Below, in pieces: positions 1 to 13,170 of a stretch of 64,000 nucleotides of DNA (its first letter is position 1; each line of letters starts with the position of its first letter). The translations under genes were made by a program, and so were the position numbers. The notes under the pieces were generated by a model. It was given only the letters and a program-made list of their open reading frames with translations, did not search any database and was not told where the DNA came from. The DNA comes from Cucumis sativus (Eukaryota > Streptophyta > Magnoliopsida > Cucurbitales > Cucurbitaceae), in NCBI RefSeq assembly GCF_000004075.3, contig NC_026657.2, positions 38,612,732 through 38,676,731 of the forward strand, written 5' to 3'.

Positions 1-719
1 CTTTATATATATATAGCTAGAACGATTTTTATTTCGATTATTGAGAAAATAAAGAAAAAAAGGTGGTTTTACTTATTATTATTTTCATTTAAATTATTAT
101 TATTATGATCAAAAGTTGTTATTGAATAAACAGCTAATAATTAGCTAATTATAAAAATCATGAAGAGGTATTTTGTGATAATTCAAATTTCAACCTTTTC
201 AAAAATAACAAAATAAAATAAAATATTTATAAATTATAGCAAAATTTTAGATCTGATCGTCTTCTATCACAATAACATATCAGTAACTATTATAATAGAA
301 TTTGTTATAAGTTATAAATATTTTGTAAAATCTACTAATTTTAAAAATTTCTCTTCAGAAAACATTTTTTTAAAAAATTTAAACGTCGTTTATAAAAGTT
401 ATTGCTGAAAATAAAAACAATAGGTTTAGTTACAACTTTTTAAATAGTGTTTTATATATACTAACTGTGTTTTTATAAATAATGTCAAATTACTATAAAA
501 AATTATTAATAATCTATATAAATTAATAGTTAACTTAAAAAAAAAATAGTAAAATTTTAAAATTATTTAAAATATATAGCAAAATTCATCCCTTCTTTAT
601 AGGTCATATAATTTTTTGTTGTCCTATTTCCTAAACAGTTTTATTTATTTTTTTATTGTCAATAACAATTCTTTTTAAAAATAATTAATTTATTGGTTTA
701 GTTTTTTAAGGTGATATAA

Positions 720-1010
720 TCATTCTAGTTAGTCGTTAGTGATAATCAATATAGTTGGTTGTAAAAACCGGGTGTTTAAGATAGTTGTTGCTCAAGTTGG
801 TCTTTGGAGGGGTCATTGGAGCTAGTGGTGGTGATCATCCCGAGTTGGCTGTGGATGGTGGGAACAAAAGTTGATCATTAAAAGTAGTATGTAGTTGGTG
901 GCAGTGGTGGTCGATTTTTGTTGGATGAGTTAGACTGCTAGTGGTGGTAATCGGAGGTGGCGGGCTAGCGAGCCGATGGCTTGTTTGCCAAATATATTTG
1001 GGTGTGTGAA
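720..1010. repeat. GTGG-rich island, probable decayed repeat
   Basis: This segment is much richer in G than its surroundings. It contains many GGTGG/GTTGG units (for example around 820-850 and 895-960) and ends with a short GC-rich patch, ggcgggctagcgagccgatg. It has no sustained reading frame on either strand. It may be a transposon fragment or degenerate minisatellite; I could not assign a family. Confidence 0.3.
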
Positions 1011-1607
1011 TTTGATAAATACACTAAACCAACCAAATCGAGTACATTTGCACTAAAAAACTAATTTTATTTATAATTTTTAAATATTTAATGAACTAAT
1101 ATATTTGATATCAAAATATTTATTTGAAAAGAAGGATTTCAAACAATTTTGTAATTTCATGATTGAATTTATCATTGATATTTCGGGGAAAAACGGATAC
1201 ATTTTTGTTTCATCTTTTTATTTTTCTAAAACTAATATTTTTAATATTCTATTCCTCCAAAAGAGAAAAAAGATACTTATAGTGGTAGGAATTTTAAGAA
1301 CAATAGTTATATATATAACTATGTTTTTAATATAGTGTAAATACAAGAAAGTTTATTCATAATTAGCTTTTATGTTCAGTAAACTCTATAAATTAATATT
1401 TTTAATATGATCTATCTTGATAGATTTTTATCGATTTTATTATATTTATAATTTTTTTTGCTTTATATTATAATGTTTTAAATCTAATTCTCGTATTTGT
1501 AACAACAATTTTTTTTTAATAAAGAAGGTATTTTTGGTTGCTCACAACAAAAGACAGATTTTTTGTGTTATCGGTTGTGCGCATTTGAAAAGATCAGCTT
1601 TGTGCCC

Positions 1608-1660
1608 GGCCCATAGAAAGCCCAGTAATGCCGGAATGAAGCCCACACAATATGGGCCTG
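1608..1660. promoter_or_regulatory. Orphan cluster of GGCCCA / site II-type motifs
   Basis: Four GCCCA-type elements occur in about 50 bp: GGCCCAT at 1608, AGCCCAG at 1619, AGCCCAC at 1640 and ATGGGCC at 1652. Such site II/UP1 elements mark promoters of housekeeping and growth-related plant genes, and three like them lie upstream of the ASI1 homologue in this window. No gene model fits next to this copy on either strand, so it may be a relic promoter or carried within a repeat. Confidence 0.35.
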
Positions 1661-1734
1661 AAAGTCAGAAGAATTATCGTCACAATAGGAATAATAATTA
1701 GAAAAATTGTAATTAAAGACGATTTATGAATAAT

Positions 1735-2375
1735 AATAAATATATAGCAACATTTTTTCAAAATAGTAAATATATAAAAACTACCACTCACTGATAGACT
1801 TTGTATGGTCTATCATAAACAAATATTTGTAACATGATCTATCGGTGATATACTTATATCATTGATAGAATTTGACAAATTTTGTTATGTTTGCAATTTT
1901 TTTAAAATGTTATTATATACTTAATTATTTTAAATCTAATTGTTAAATCTGCAACTATCTCTGATAATTAAGTACGTAGCGATATTTTTTAAAATTACAT
2001 AGTAAAATCATGTGGTCTATAAGTGATATATTTGTATAATTGACTTTTGCAGATTTTGCCTATATTTGCAAACTTTTTGAAATGTTGTTATATACTTAAT
2101 TATTTTAAATATAATTGTTATATTTACGACTATTCCTAAAAATTATTTATAAATTCAAGGTAATTATAACGAGTAGAAACCTTGAAAATAATAATAAAGT
2201 ACGTACCGATATTTTTAATTTTTTAAATAGATTTTATGGTTTGTCAATGATAATTTAATATTTTTAATATAATTTATTAGTGTTGGACTTTTTCCATTGA
2301 TAGACTTTAATGACTTCTTTCATTGATATACTTTGATGAAATTTATTATATTTACAATTTTTTAAAAAAGTCTAT
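1735..2375. repeat. Dispersed AT-rich repeat with GATAGA / TATAGCAA motifs
   Basis: The segment repeats the words tatagcaa, tgatagactt, tctatcggtgatata and ttatatacttaattatttt several times. For example, a block ending in tatatacttaattattttaa occurs near 1910 and again near 2085. The same vocabulary recurs at about 220-600, 8250-8345, 12640-12780, 12985-13170, 25970-26110, 26860-27250, 28640-28830 and 35455-35530. It looks like a non-coding dispersed family with short inverted GATAGA/TCTATC arms. No terminal repeats or target duplications could be fixed by eye. Confidence 0.5.
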
Positions 2376-5300
2376 CGAAAATATTCAAAAGAATAAGAAT
2401 ATGTCTAAGTAGATTATCTTTCTTTCCAATGAACTTTTATTGGACATAACCTGTTCGATAATACCACCTGAAAAAAGAAGAGAAAATAAATAAATAAAAT
2501 CAATCAGTTACAATTGCTCTATTCCATTCTATTTCACGGTTTGTTTTTCTCCACATGTATCCACCACAATTTGTCTAAGTCTATCTATAATCATTCAACA
2601 TTTTTCTTTATCAAAATGAGCACCAACCTAGTGTTTATTATACTATTGACCTTGAAGTTAAAGATTCACTTCTTTCTTTAATCTTGCATTGTTCTAACAT
2701 AAAACTTTTTCTTTTTTAAATTAAAGGAGACCATCATGATTTTTATCGATCATTTTGAATAAACAAAAAAACCAATAATTTTTCTATTTGAACAAACATC
2801 AACCATAAATATGTTTAGTAGTAGCAGTAGTTTAGCAGCAGCAGCTATTTTAGATATACATACATATGTTTGTTTGTTGAGTGAAAGATTAAAGTATGGA
2901 GTATTAAGATATTATTTAAAGATGATATTGGATTAGGATTAATTGTGTATAGAGATATTATTAAGTAGTGTGTTTTGTAGTGATTAATTGAAGGATAGGT
3001 GGCATTCTTAAGAACAAGAAATATTGGCCTTATGTGGAAATCACAATTGAGAATGGCCACCTAATACCACAAATTCTAACATATTATTCCTTCCACTTAC
3101 AATACCTTATATTGGTTTTCTGTCACATTTACATCCCAAATTTTCCCCAACACTTACCTTGTTTTTTTGTCCAATCATTTGTCTTTATTTTCCTTTTTCT
3201 TTTTCTTTTAATATATATAAAAATTTATATATAAAGCTTAGTAAAAAAAAAAATTCAACCTAACCATTATGATTTTTTGTTTGTACTAACTTTTTAGTTT
3301 CTCATTTTCAAGTCAGGCTTCTAATTCTAGAAAAAAGTTGTATTTATTTTTATTATTATTATTGAGTTATAAATGAATAGTAAGAATTTCAAATTTTGAG
3401 AAAAATGTAGATTTAGTTTTGTTTTTCTTTATTTAAAAATGATCATATTACTTTTACCTCAATTTTCTTGTTTTATTATTTACATTTCATTTAAAAATCA
3501 AGTTAAAATTTAAAAACTAAGGCTTTTTGGATAATCGTTTAATTTTTATTGTTTTTGTTTCTTTTTTTCTTCTGATTTTCAAAATCCTATTTATTAAAAA
3601 CAAAAAGTCATTAACTAGTTTTGTTTGATGTTTTTGGAAAACAAAGTATATTTTTCTCAAAGTTTCTTTTCTGGTTTTTTCATTTTCAATTTTTCTTCGT
3701 AATTTTCTGTATTTTTAGAAAAAAAGTAATTAAGTTATCAAATCTACGTGCTCTTTAAATATTATTTTAAAAAAATAGAAAAGAAAAAACAATTGGATCA
3801 TCAAACACCCTAAAAAAGATAGCTTTCAAAAAGTTTCTTTTTATTTAATTCTTGAAATCCGGCTAATAATACAACTATTGTATTTAAAAGAAAATACAAA
3901 TGATTGTATAAGACATGAAAAGAAAATATAATTAGTTTTAAAAAACCATAACCTAAAATGGTTATCGATCCTAATATTTTCAACCCCGGTTTTTAACTAA
4001 AAAATGCATTTTTATTTATTTTTACAACATCCACTGGTTTCTATTCTTTAGGTTTTAAGATTTTGACTAATTTTAAATTTCTTTATTTTGAAGAGGAAAA
4101 TGAACCACACTACAACCCTAACAAATAAAAGAGCATCCCATATGAGTTGTCATATTTTTTAAAAAAGAAATAATGTGAGTTTTAATCTTTTAAAAGAATA
4201 ATATAATTAAGAAGAAAAAAAACACATATATAAATTAGCATACTTAATTATATGTTATTAATATATATATATATTAAGCAATAATACTTGACTAATTTAC
4301 AAGCCAATTATTGATCTTTTAGAGGGTTATTTCTTGTATTTGGTTCTTTAATTAAGAGAAACTTTTGGCATTTCCCCTTTTTAATTTTCCACAACCAATT
4401 AATGCAACAAACAACAACAACCCACCACCATCATTTTTACTTAGGGTAGTGATCATACCAAAACGACTAACAAATAGTCTTACAATATCATCATCACTTG
4501 ACTATCACAATTAGCTTTATGCACTTGTTCGCCCTAAATTTTGGATTGGAGAAGCACCGACATTAAATTTATTTGAAGGAGAGAAAAAAACGATGTGCAA
4601 AAGAGAAAATTACATATACAAATTATGATATTAGTGTAGTGCTTGCTACATACACTCTGATGCTTAAGTTAGTTAATGAAATAACGTGAAAATTAATTAG
4701 GAAAAGAGTTTGGGAATAAATTAAAATTCAACTTTATCTCATATATATGGAGGGTCCTCACGATCAATCGGGAGCTTGACCAAAAGCTCGAAAGGTCAAA
4801 ATTTCCCCTCCCTTGGTCTATCACGATCCTTGTTTTAGTCCCATTTAAGTTTTTTTTTTCATTAAATTTATACCTCTTTGTCCAAATTCACTTATAACAT
4901 AACTTGGGTAGTTAAGACTCGATTGCCATTTTAAAGACTATAAATAAGTTAAACTCGTTAAGAAACTTCCATTTTATTTGACAAATTTTGACATATAGGA
5001 CTCCATTGGTTAATTAAGGAACGTGACATCAATTAAATTAAGAAGTAAGGGTCAAATTCTCTTCAATACTTCACAAATACTCTTTGAACTAAATGAGGTA
5101 GATTTTTTTTCTTATTTAAATTACCTCATAATATAAATCTCACCTCGACTAGAAAAATTATAGTAGGTACAAACGTTATTATCTCTAATGATAAAACGAA
5201 AAAAATTAGTATAAAGAGATATCAATTATTAGTTGTTTCTTTCCGCTTTTAATGTAACTTGAGATTGTTATTATATATAAGAAAATAGTTAAGGGATGCA

Positions 5301-7439
5301 TTTTCTTTTTCAAGGAATATTTTGATGTGTAAATATATAGATATCCACATGCAATCTCCTTTCCTTTTTCATTATTTTTTTAAAAAGAAAATACTCCTAT
5401 CCAACTCTTATGTTTAGTATGATCTTTAATATAACTTTATTATTGAATTATGTCAAATTAATTATATTTTAATAATGTGATACTTTTAAATATATTACAA
5501 AACTCATAAATAAATAAATCACCAATAAAATTTTAAATAATAAAAACCATATTAAATTGACGTGTATATAAAGAAAAGAACCTTCATTATTAAGAAACGT
5601 TTTGCTAAAGAAGTTTGCCTCTTTATTTTTATTTCCTTAAAAGTATCATATGCAATAATTGAGTTATGATATTCTTAATTATTATATTTCAATAATTAAA
5701 ATACACTATATGTATGTATATAAGTTGATCATTTGTACTTCTAATATGCTCTACTTTATGATTATTGTTACGAATAAAAAATAATAATCATTCATGATAT
5801 ATATAAAAAAAAAGAAGAAATAAAAGAAGTAGAAAAGATTAAAGAGTGAATAAATAATAAATAATAAATAATCAAAGCCGCAATGATGGAAATTATAACG
5901 ATGGTATTGGTAATGAGTCAGAAACAACAAAAGACCCCCAAGAAAAGAGAGATAAAAAGAGGACTAAATTTATGAACTAGTACCATTTATCGTTTGATAC
6001 AGTTCAAATATAGTCTAATAAAATACGATTACGTGATATTTTTAAGTTTTTGAAATTCTTTTATAGTGTAGTAGAGAAATGGAAAACACAGAAGTCGGTG
6101 CAACTCTCACTATTCTTTTCTATACAAAAAAATCATAGAATTTAAAAATGAGTAGGATGGAAAAAAAGTGTTGGAGTCAATTAGTCACCGATAAATTTGG
6201 AGTAGAAAACTTATGTAAATGAGTTTTACTACATCACCTCATTTGATGTTGGGGATGGTACACACAATTTAAATTTTGTAGAACTCGTGTACGATTTCTA
6301 CAATTTTCTCCCACGTTCTATAAATTTATTTTCTTAAAATTCACGAATGAAGTTCACATCACCCCCATTTTCTATAAAACTCGTGTGGGTACATAACGTA
6401 CACGCTTTTATTTGTTAGGTAATCTAACTTATCCGAATAGTCTAAATTGTGTATATCATATGATTACCAAATAGTGAATATATAATATGCAAATACAAGC
6501 AACTAACTTAACCTTAATTAAGTATGATCTATACAAAACTTTCTCACACAAATAACAAATACTAATTATAATCCTATTCTTGTAATTATTATTTTAAAAA
6601 AAGTTCCAAAATCACTTCAGCTGATAATATAATAACATATTTGAGTATAAAATGATTTTTCTACCAATGATTTTGTTAAGTAAGAAAATGTTAACTATAT
6701 ATTATCTGCATGGTGTTTGGATAAAAATTAATGATGAGAACAAGAAAGAACCAATGAATTAGGGTTTATGTGGAATTCCCTTTTTGTTGTTGCCCATTTG
6801 CATTTGTTTATTTTGATTGTAGGGTTATTCTGGTAATAAACCAATCAAATAAACTTAAAATTGTAAAGGTTCTCACCACTAATTTTAAGAAAAGTTAAAA
6901 TTGCGTCATTATAATTTTAAAAGTTAAAATTTAGGTTTTGAAAACTTCATAAATAATATCATTCGATATCATTTTACGAATAATTAATCGTGGAAGTATG
7001 ATTTTAGTTGTGAAGCTTTGAACTCAACATTTCAGTTGAAAGTGGTTTGAATTACACAACACATTTTAATTTAAAGTTGTTGTATCTTTTCTAAAGATCA
7101 AATACATGCTATAGAATATATATGTTTTCACTAATGTGATATAAGAAAAATACAATACATATTGAAGAGGACTCGATTAATCTCCTCAAAAAGAGTGAAA
7201 TATATGTACTTCAACCTAATTTTTTAAGTGTTTTTTTTTAAATTGTCCATTACAAACGTTTCAAAAATATACATGAACAAAAATGAAAAGTATATGAGAA
7301 CTAAAGTAGAATAATTTTGAACGTACGAGGATCAAAATATTAAATTTGAAAAAAAACATGGACTAAAAATTAATATTTAAACAAAAAATTAAATTACTTT
7401 TCAATATTTTTTTTATTTTCGGAAAAATAATATCATTTT

Positions 7440-7625
7440 AATATGTTTTTATTTGGCCGTTCTTAGATTTCAAAATGCACATTTAGTCTCTAAGTTTTGA
7501 GTTCGTTATAATTTAATTCATTAAATTTTACAATGTTACAATTTTTTTTCCTTGAGATTTGAATTTTTGGTTTGATTTTAATCTGGTCCCTAAGTTAGTC
7601 GGTTCGTAATTTCTCAAACACGTAC
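7440..7625. repeat. Dispersed 'ggtccctaag' type repeat
   Basis: The segment contains tttagtctctaagttttgag and ctggtccctaagttagtcgg. These phrases resemble the arms of the inverted-repeat element inside an ABC1 gene intron (16585-17000). It is non-coding and probably another copy or fragment of one degenerate foldback family. Confidence 0.35.
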
Positions 7626-9290
7626 ATAGGCACGGAATCACATCAGATTAATTCAGAATTAAAAGGAGATTAGGTAAACACATTTTTATAGTTAAGTCCA
7701 AACTGTCAAAGCCATGCATTAATGATGACACAATTAAATCATAACTAATCACACATTAGAAAGAAAAGAAAGACAAAAATCCTATACGTTTTCCTAACAA
7801 ATTTGCCTAAAATAAGCATATTCCAAGACTAACAAAATAAGGTATTTGTAACTGCTTCACACATACATACGTTTATACTTCAAACGTTTTAATGGCAATT
7901 TTTGTACCCAACTAAATTCCCTTTCTTTGGGTATGGAGAAAGAGAAGGGCAAATAATTATTAATTTCAAGTTCCCCTAAACTTTTGAGAATCTAAATAGT
8001 TGGTGGGTGTAATTTTCCATAGAGAGTATTTTTCTTTCTTGTAAGATATAGTAATTTATAGGAATATTAAAAATAATAAGAATTGCATGTGAAGAACATC
8101 CCTTTTAAAGTTGGTGATTATAACATCAACCCTCTTTGGTTTTAGGTCAAACATGGAATTTATTCAATTTAATGTGCAGGAAAAGGGATGATAAAAATAA
8201 ATAAATAAGGATGCAAGTCCACTAATAATAATAATAAAGTAAAATTGTTGAAAAATAGCATGACCTATCAATAATAGATGATAACAGTCTATCAATATAA
8301 TTCTTATCGATAGACAACGATATTTGATATATTTGAAAACAATCTTAATAATTATTTTTTATTAAATATTATTTTAACAACTTAAAGGTTAAACATTATA
8401 AAAATAAATAAATAAACAAGAATATTTAACCATGCCTATTAACAATGATAATGTAACAAACTAATATCTATCTCCCCAATTAACACTTTCTCTTTAGTAC
8501 TCTTCATCATTAGAGCTTGAAGTGTTAAAAAGATGTTTTTCATTAAATAAAAACTTTATTATAACCATAATAGCCCTAATGTTTGTTATTTTTCCCATTG
8601 AATACTTAGGATTATTATTCAACATCTTGGTACAATGATACTTATTTCTCTAAACTCTAAATATCAAATTCCATCAATATTGTTCCAATATTATTAATTA
8701 ACAACAATTCCCACTATCCCATATTTAGTAATACTTGATCCCTCAAAATCCTTATCCTACCCTACTAGCTAAGCAGCTAAAAAGTTACGTACGAGTGACG
8801 ATGACGTAGAACTTCAAAAGTTGATGTGAAATTTATTTTTATTTATATAATACATTTTTTTCGTGCATGAGGTTCGTTCCAATCCTCCTACTCCCACTAA
8901 ATTAAAACATGCATTTAACGATCAATTTATCATCATTTCGCTAGACAACAACAAAAAAAAAGGAGAAAAAATTAAACCATCTTGTAGACTAAAACAAACA
9001 TATTAGTTAGATAGAAATTTGATTAGTAAATGTAGTGAATTAAAGTAGCATAAGAGGACAAAAGTCCCCCCCACAATGAGTAGAAAAATATTTGGTTGAA
9101 AAAGATAAAGGAGGGATAGGGAAAAAAGAAGTGCTTTTTTGTGGTGTAATGACATTATATTGATGAGAGTTTCAATATACAATATTCAAAATACAAATTT
9201 ATTATTATTATTATTTTGTAAAGTCTTTAAATTACTTGACCAAGTGAATCACGCATTCAATCTAGTCCACATCCATCCATTGCCTTTGCA

Positions 9291-9297
9291 TATATAA
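9291..9297 (+). promoter_or_regulatory. TATA box of the DUF599 gene
   Basis: TATATAA lies 184 bp upstream of the start codon at 9481, followed by a pyrimidine-flanked CA context near 9310-9325 suitable for transcription initiation. The inferred 5' leader of about 160 nt carries AAT and ATT microsatellites and a purine run, gaaaaaaaaagaaagaaag, just before the ATG. Confidence 0.55.
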
Positions 9298-9410
9298 GTG
9301 CTTTGTTTCTGCACACATTTTTGCAAAGAGCTGCAAAGATCAGAAGCTGATATATTAATTAGAGATCAATAAATAATAATAATAATAACAATAACATTAG
9401 TATAGTAGTT

Positions 9411-9431
9411 ATTATTATTATTATTATTATT
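9411..9431. repeat. (ATT)7 microsatellite in the 5' leader
   Basis: Seven perfect ATT units lie about 50 bp upstream of the DUF599 start codon, preceded by an AAT run near 9371-9388. It is inside the inferred transcribed leader, so length changes would alter the 5' UTR. Confidence 0.8.
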
Positions 9432-9480
9432 GAAGAGATAGATCAAATAATTATAAATTGAAAAAAAAAGAAAGAAAGAG

Positions 9481-10738
9481 ATGAGGGGAGAATGGAGAAG
9501 CTGTTATTTGGACATAATATTGGTTCCATTAGGGTTCTTAATAAGCAGTGGATATCATGCATGGCTTTGGCATAGAGTTCGAACTCAGCCTTTCACTACT
9601 CTCATTGGTATCAACACTAATGCTAGACGTTTTTGGATCTCTTCCATTTTACAGGTTCCTTCTCCTTTTTTATATATGCTTTCTTTTTTTCTTTTTTTTT
9701 TTAATTACCCCCTTTTTTTTTTAATTTCTTGAAAAATTCTTATCATCTTTTTCCAATTTTTTCTTTTGAGGACAATTTTAATCCTCTCTTCATCCCTCCT
9801 TTCATGCAAATTATGATCCTGTTTGTGAGTTTGAGATATACTTTCCTAAAAATTAACCTCCACCATTGTACTAATTGTGTCTAAATTCTTTTAATGTTGA
9901 ATTTTTAAAAAGTTTGAGAGAGCTATACCACTCAAATTTTGTAATTTCACCTTAATCTAGTTTAAAATAGATTCCATAATAATAATAATAATAGTGAAGT
10001 CTTTTAGGTTTGTATAGAAGAAAAGTGGATTATTTTTAAGTAGTTGAATTATTTATGGTTATGGATATGGAAAAGTTTGGAAGAAGAAGAAGCCCAATTT
10101 TAATTAGATGAATATTATTATTATTATTATTGAGTGTAGATTAAGATTAGGTTATTAATTATAATTAATGGGAGATGAAATTTAATTGGCAGGATAATGA
10201 GAAGAAAAACATCCTAGCCGTCCAATCACTAAGGAACACGATAATGGGATGCACCCTAATGGCGACCACTTCAATTCTCCTGTGTACGGGGTTAGCGGCA
10301 GTATTAAGTAGCACATACAGCATAAAGAAGCCCTTGAACGACGCTGTTTATGGCGCACACGGCGATTTCATGTTAGGCCTTAAATACGTTACTTTACTAA
10401 CTCTCTTCCTCTTCTCTTTCTTTTGCCATTCCCTCTCCATCAGATTCATCAATCAGGTCAATATTCTCATCAACATTCCTCCAGGCGCTGCCTCCATAAC
10501 CACCGATTACATCTCTGATCTCCTTGATAAAGGATTTATTCTCAACACCGTCGGCAACCGCCTCTTCTACGCCGCCCTCCCTATGCTCCTCTGGATTTTT
10601 GGCCCTGTTTTGGTCTTCGTTTGCTCTGTTTCTATGGTGCCTGTTCTTTATAATCTCGACGTCGTTTGTTCCCACACTACTGCAAAACGGAAGACCATCG
10701 TCGCCGGTGGGGGTAATGGTGAGCTCAGTAATGTTTAG
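9481..10738 (+). CDS. DUF599 family membrane protein, two exons
   Basis: Join 9481-9654 and 10193-10738, giving 239 aa. The intron is GT...AG (acag|gttcct ... ttggcag|gataat) and falls between codons. The protein opens with a hydrophobic segment after YLDIILVPLGF (about residues 9-25), then GYHAWLWHRVRTQPFTT and GINTNARRFW, the conserved N-terminal block of plant DUF599 proteins. Three more hydrophobic segments follow at about 75-97, 119-140 and 182-210, with IPPGAAS and GNRLFYAALPMLLW between them. Four membrane segments and no enzyme motif are visible; the molecular function of DUF599 is not known to me. The ATG is the first in frame and matches family length. A TATA box lies at 9291. Arabidopsis DUF599 genes, as I recall, neighbour the homologues of the next genes in this window. 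Confidence 0.93.
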
Positions 10739-12716
10739 GATTTGCTTTTGTTATGGATAATGGATGTATGTAAATTGAAATAATTACAATTTTATTAGCA
10801 GTATCGACCTAAAGGCTTGGCTCGATCCCGGTAAATTACTCGTCCAATCCTCTTGTTCAAGCTAACTATAAAACCTTCATCAATAAAATTTTTGCATTTG
10901 TGATTATAAATTAATTCCTAGGTTAGAATTTAGTATATGGTTTAAAAACTAAATTCCTATTATTTAAGAATTTAGTCAATTCTTATGTTTTAATACAACC
11001 ATTATAAATAATCAACTTAATAGTAATTGACACCTCACTTGTTAAAAGAAATTTTCTAAATTACAGTGACCAAATTTGAATTTTAATTATAAAAATATAT
11101 GAATTAAATTTTAATTTTTGTCCACACCATGAAAGTATTAATTCTAATTATAAACCTATGAACTATATTTTAACTCTCTCTTTTTTTTTTTATTGTGGAG
11201 ACAAATTTGCAATTTTAACCATTTTTTATTATGTTTTTCTTTCTTAATTCAAGCCTATAAATAGTCGAACCTCATTAACTTTTTATATAATATTTTGATT
11301 TGTTGTGAAATTAACACAAACATCATAAAGTTATGAATATATATATAATTTTTGTTATGATTTACTATAATTTAAAATCTTTTTAAATCTAAGATTATGC
11401 TTTAATATTTTATAATAATCATGCTCTTTCTTTCCATGCATACATTATACATACATATATATATATCACATATTTTGCTTAATGAGTTAATTAAGAAAAG
11501 TTAAAATTAAAAATATAGTACTGTGTAAAAGGGAGGAAAAAAGAAAGGTTAGCTTTGAGTAGAGGGGACATTAGATTTTCTTTTTTCACTTAATTAGTTT
11601 GCCCAATTCTTCTTTGAAAAATGTATGTAAAATGTATGTCAACTCATCAAGAATCATAACTCAATATGTTTTAGTTAATTATGAAAGAAGAAACTTTTTG
11701 CTCTTTATTTTTTTAAAATATAATTTCCATTGATCTAAAAATGGTAATAAAAATCTCTATAAATTAATCCTAACGATTTTAGTTAGTTTTATAAAAATCT
11801 TAAAAATTTATATTTTATTCTAGAGAGTTTGATTGAAAATTAATGCGATCAAAATCCTATATCAATTAGATAAATGAATGATTATTGATACATGAGTGAC
11901 TACATGAACTAAAATGTGTATACCTAAAATGAACAATATTCTATCATTTAAATGATCATTCTCGTAACAAATTTTGTGTTTAGTTTTTTCTTCCTCTTTA
12001 TATTTTTTTTACTTTTATATTTTCACATATGTGTTATTTTTAATCAATTAATTAAAAAATTTATATTAAAGAAATTAGTAGTGATAAAAAAATGAAAATT
12101 AATTTAATTATAATAAATTTTATTGAAAACGTGATCAAAGTTTCACATTGACAGTATCTTTTTGAAGTGAAACAAAAAACAAAATCATGAGATCGAATTA
12201 TACTTAAAATAAGCAATATCATACTGATATAAAAATCAATACGTTTTAAGGTTTATCTTCTCTTCACAAACTTAACCCTTTAGAATTAATTTATAGAAAA
12301 TTAATGCGAAGTATTGAAAGTGAACCTTATATAATCTCAAGTGTAAAAGATAAAAATAATCAAATAAAAATTAAACCAAAATTTCAATAGTAAAATATAA
12401 TATATTGAAACTTGTAGATTAAATTAAAACTAAACTAAATGATAAAATATAATATATTGAAATCTATGTATCAAATCCAAACTAAACTTAAAATTTAAAA
12501 TATATTAAATGTATAAATGATTAAATTAAACTAAATTTAAAATACATGGTTAAAATTGAACAATTAAAACTAAAGTATATGGAAAATAATATGAAACCAA
12601 ACTAAACAAAAAGTAGAAGATTATGTATGGTCATAAACAACAAAAATTTTAAAAATATTCAAATGTAGCAAAATATTATAAATATATGATAGACGATAGT
12701 ATCAAATATTTTAGTA

Positions 12717-12742
12717 ATATATATATATATATATATATATAT
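12717..12742. repeat. (AT)13 microsatellite
   Basis: An uninterrupted alternating AT tract of 26 bp, embedded in a GATAGA-type dispersed repeat. Confidence 0.9.
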
Positions 12743-12984
12743 TATGATACATATAGACATACGTAAATATAAACAATAGTTTATTTTAGTATATCATATT
12801 CCATCTCCCTACAATATCTTATAAGAAAATTGTAAAAAATAAAACATCGATCAAATATTTACATTTCATAGAAAATAAAGTGTAATTAATTTTGTCGTGA
12901 TTTTGTTTTATGAAGTGTAAATAGTTTGTCAGTTTTTGAAAAAAACTCTTATTTTATAAATAATTTGTTTTATTTTATTATATT

Positions 12985-13170
12985 TAAAAAACAATGTATA
13001 TAGCAAAATTGATAAAATATTTACAATGTATAACAAAATCTTCTGATTTTATCACATTGATAATCACTTATATGTTCTATCAGTGACATTGATAAACAGT
13101 GATAAAAATCTATCGGTAGCTATCGTTGAGAGAATTCAAAATTTTGCTATAATATATAAATATTTTAATT
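12985..13170. repeat. Foldback-like GATAGA/TATAGCAAAAT repeat
   Basis: The left end reads tatatagcaaaattgataaaa and the right end carries aaaattttgctataatatat, so the ends are roughly inverted copies. The centre has tgttctatcagtgacattg and tctatcggtagctatcg. This is the clearest foldback copy of the AT-rich dispersed family. No reading frame is present, and I could not identify a clean target-site duplication. Confidence 0.45.

Larger units (their letters stand above)
1..9280. other. Gene-poor AT-rich intergenic region
   Basis: No open reading frame here has a recognisable family, coding-like composition or plausible splice partners. The short frames near 1.1 kb, 1.6 kb and 2.8-3.2 kb are Phe/Ile/Lys/Asn-rich translations of AT-rich DNA. 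The stretch holds poly(A)/poly(T) tracts, ATT/AAT microsatellites, a GTGG-rich island (720-1010), a cluster of GGCCCA-type motifs (1608-1660) and dispersed GATAGA/TATAGCAAAA repeats. The last few hundred bases are the promoter of the DUF599 gene. Confidence 0.7.

Noticed and set aside
1105..1335. 76-aa plus-strand frame
   Set aside because: Phe/Ile/Lys-rich translation of AT-rich DNA with no motif, no upstream promoter context and no homologous feel.
2845..3234. Overlapping 71-aa (-) and 66-aa (+) frames
   Set aside because: Low-complexity, poly-T-derived composition; nothing suggests coding on either strand.
10397..10760. Antisense and alternate-frame ORFs over DUF599 exon 2
   Set aside because: They are shadows of the real exon; the DUF599 frame explains the coding signal.
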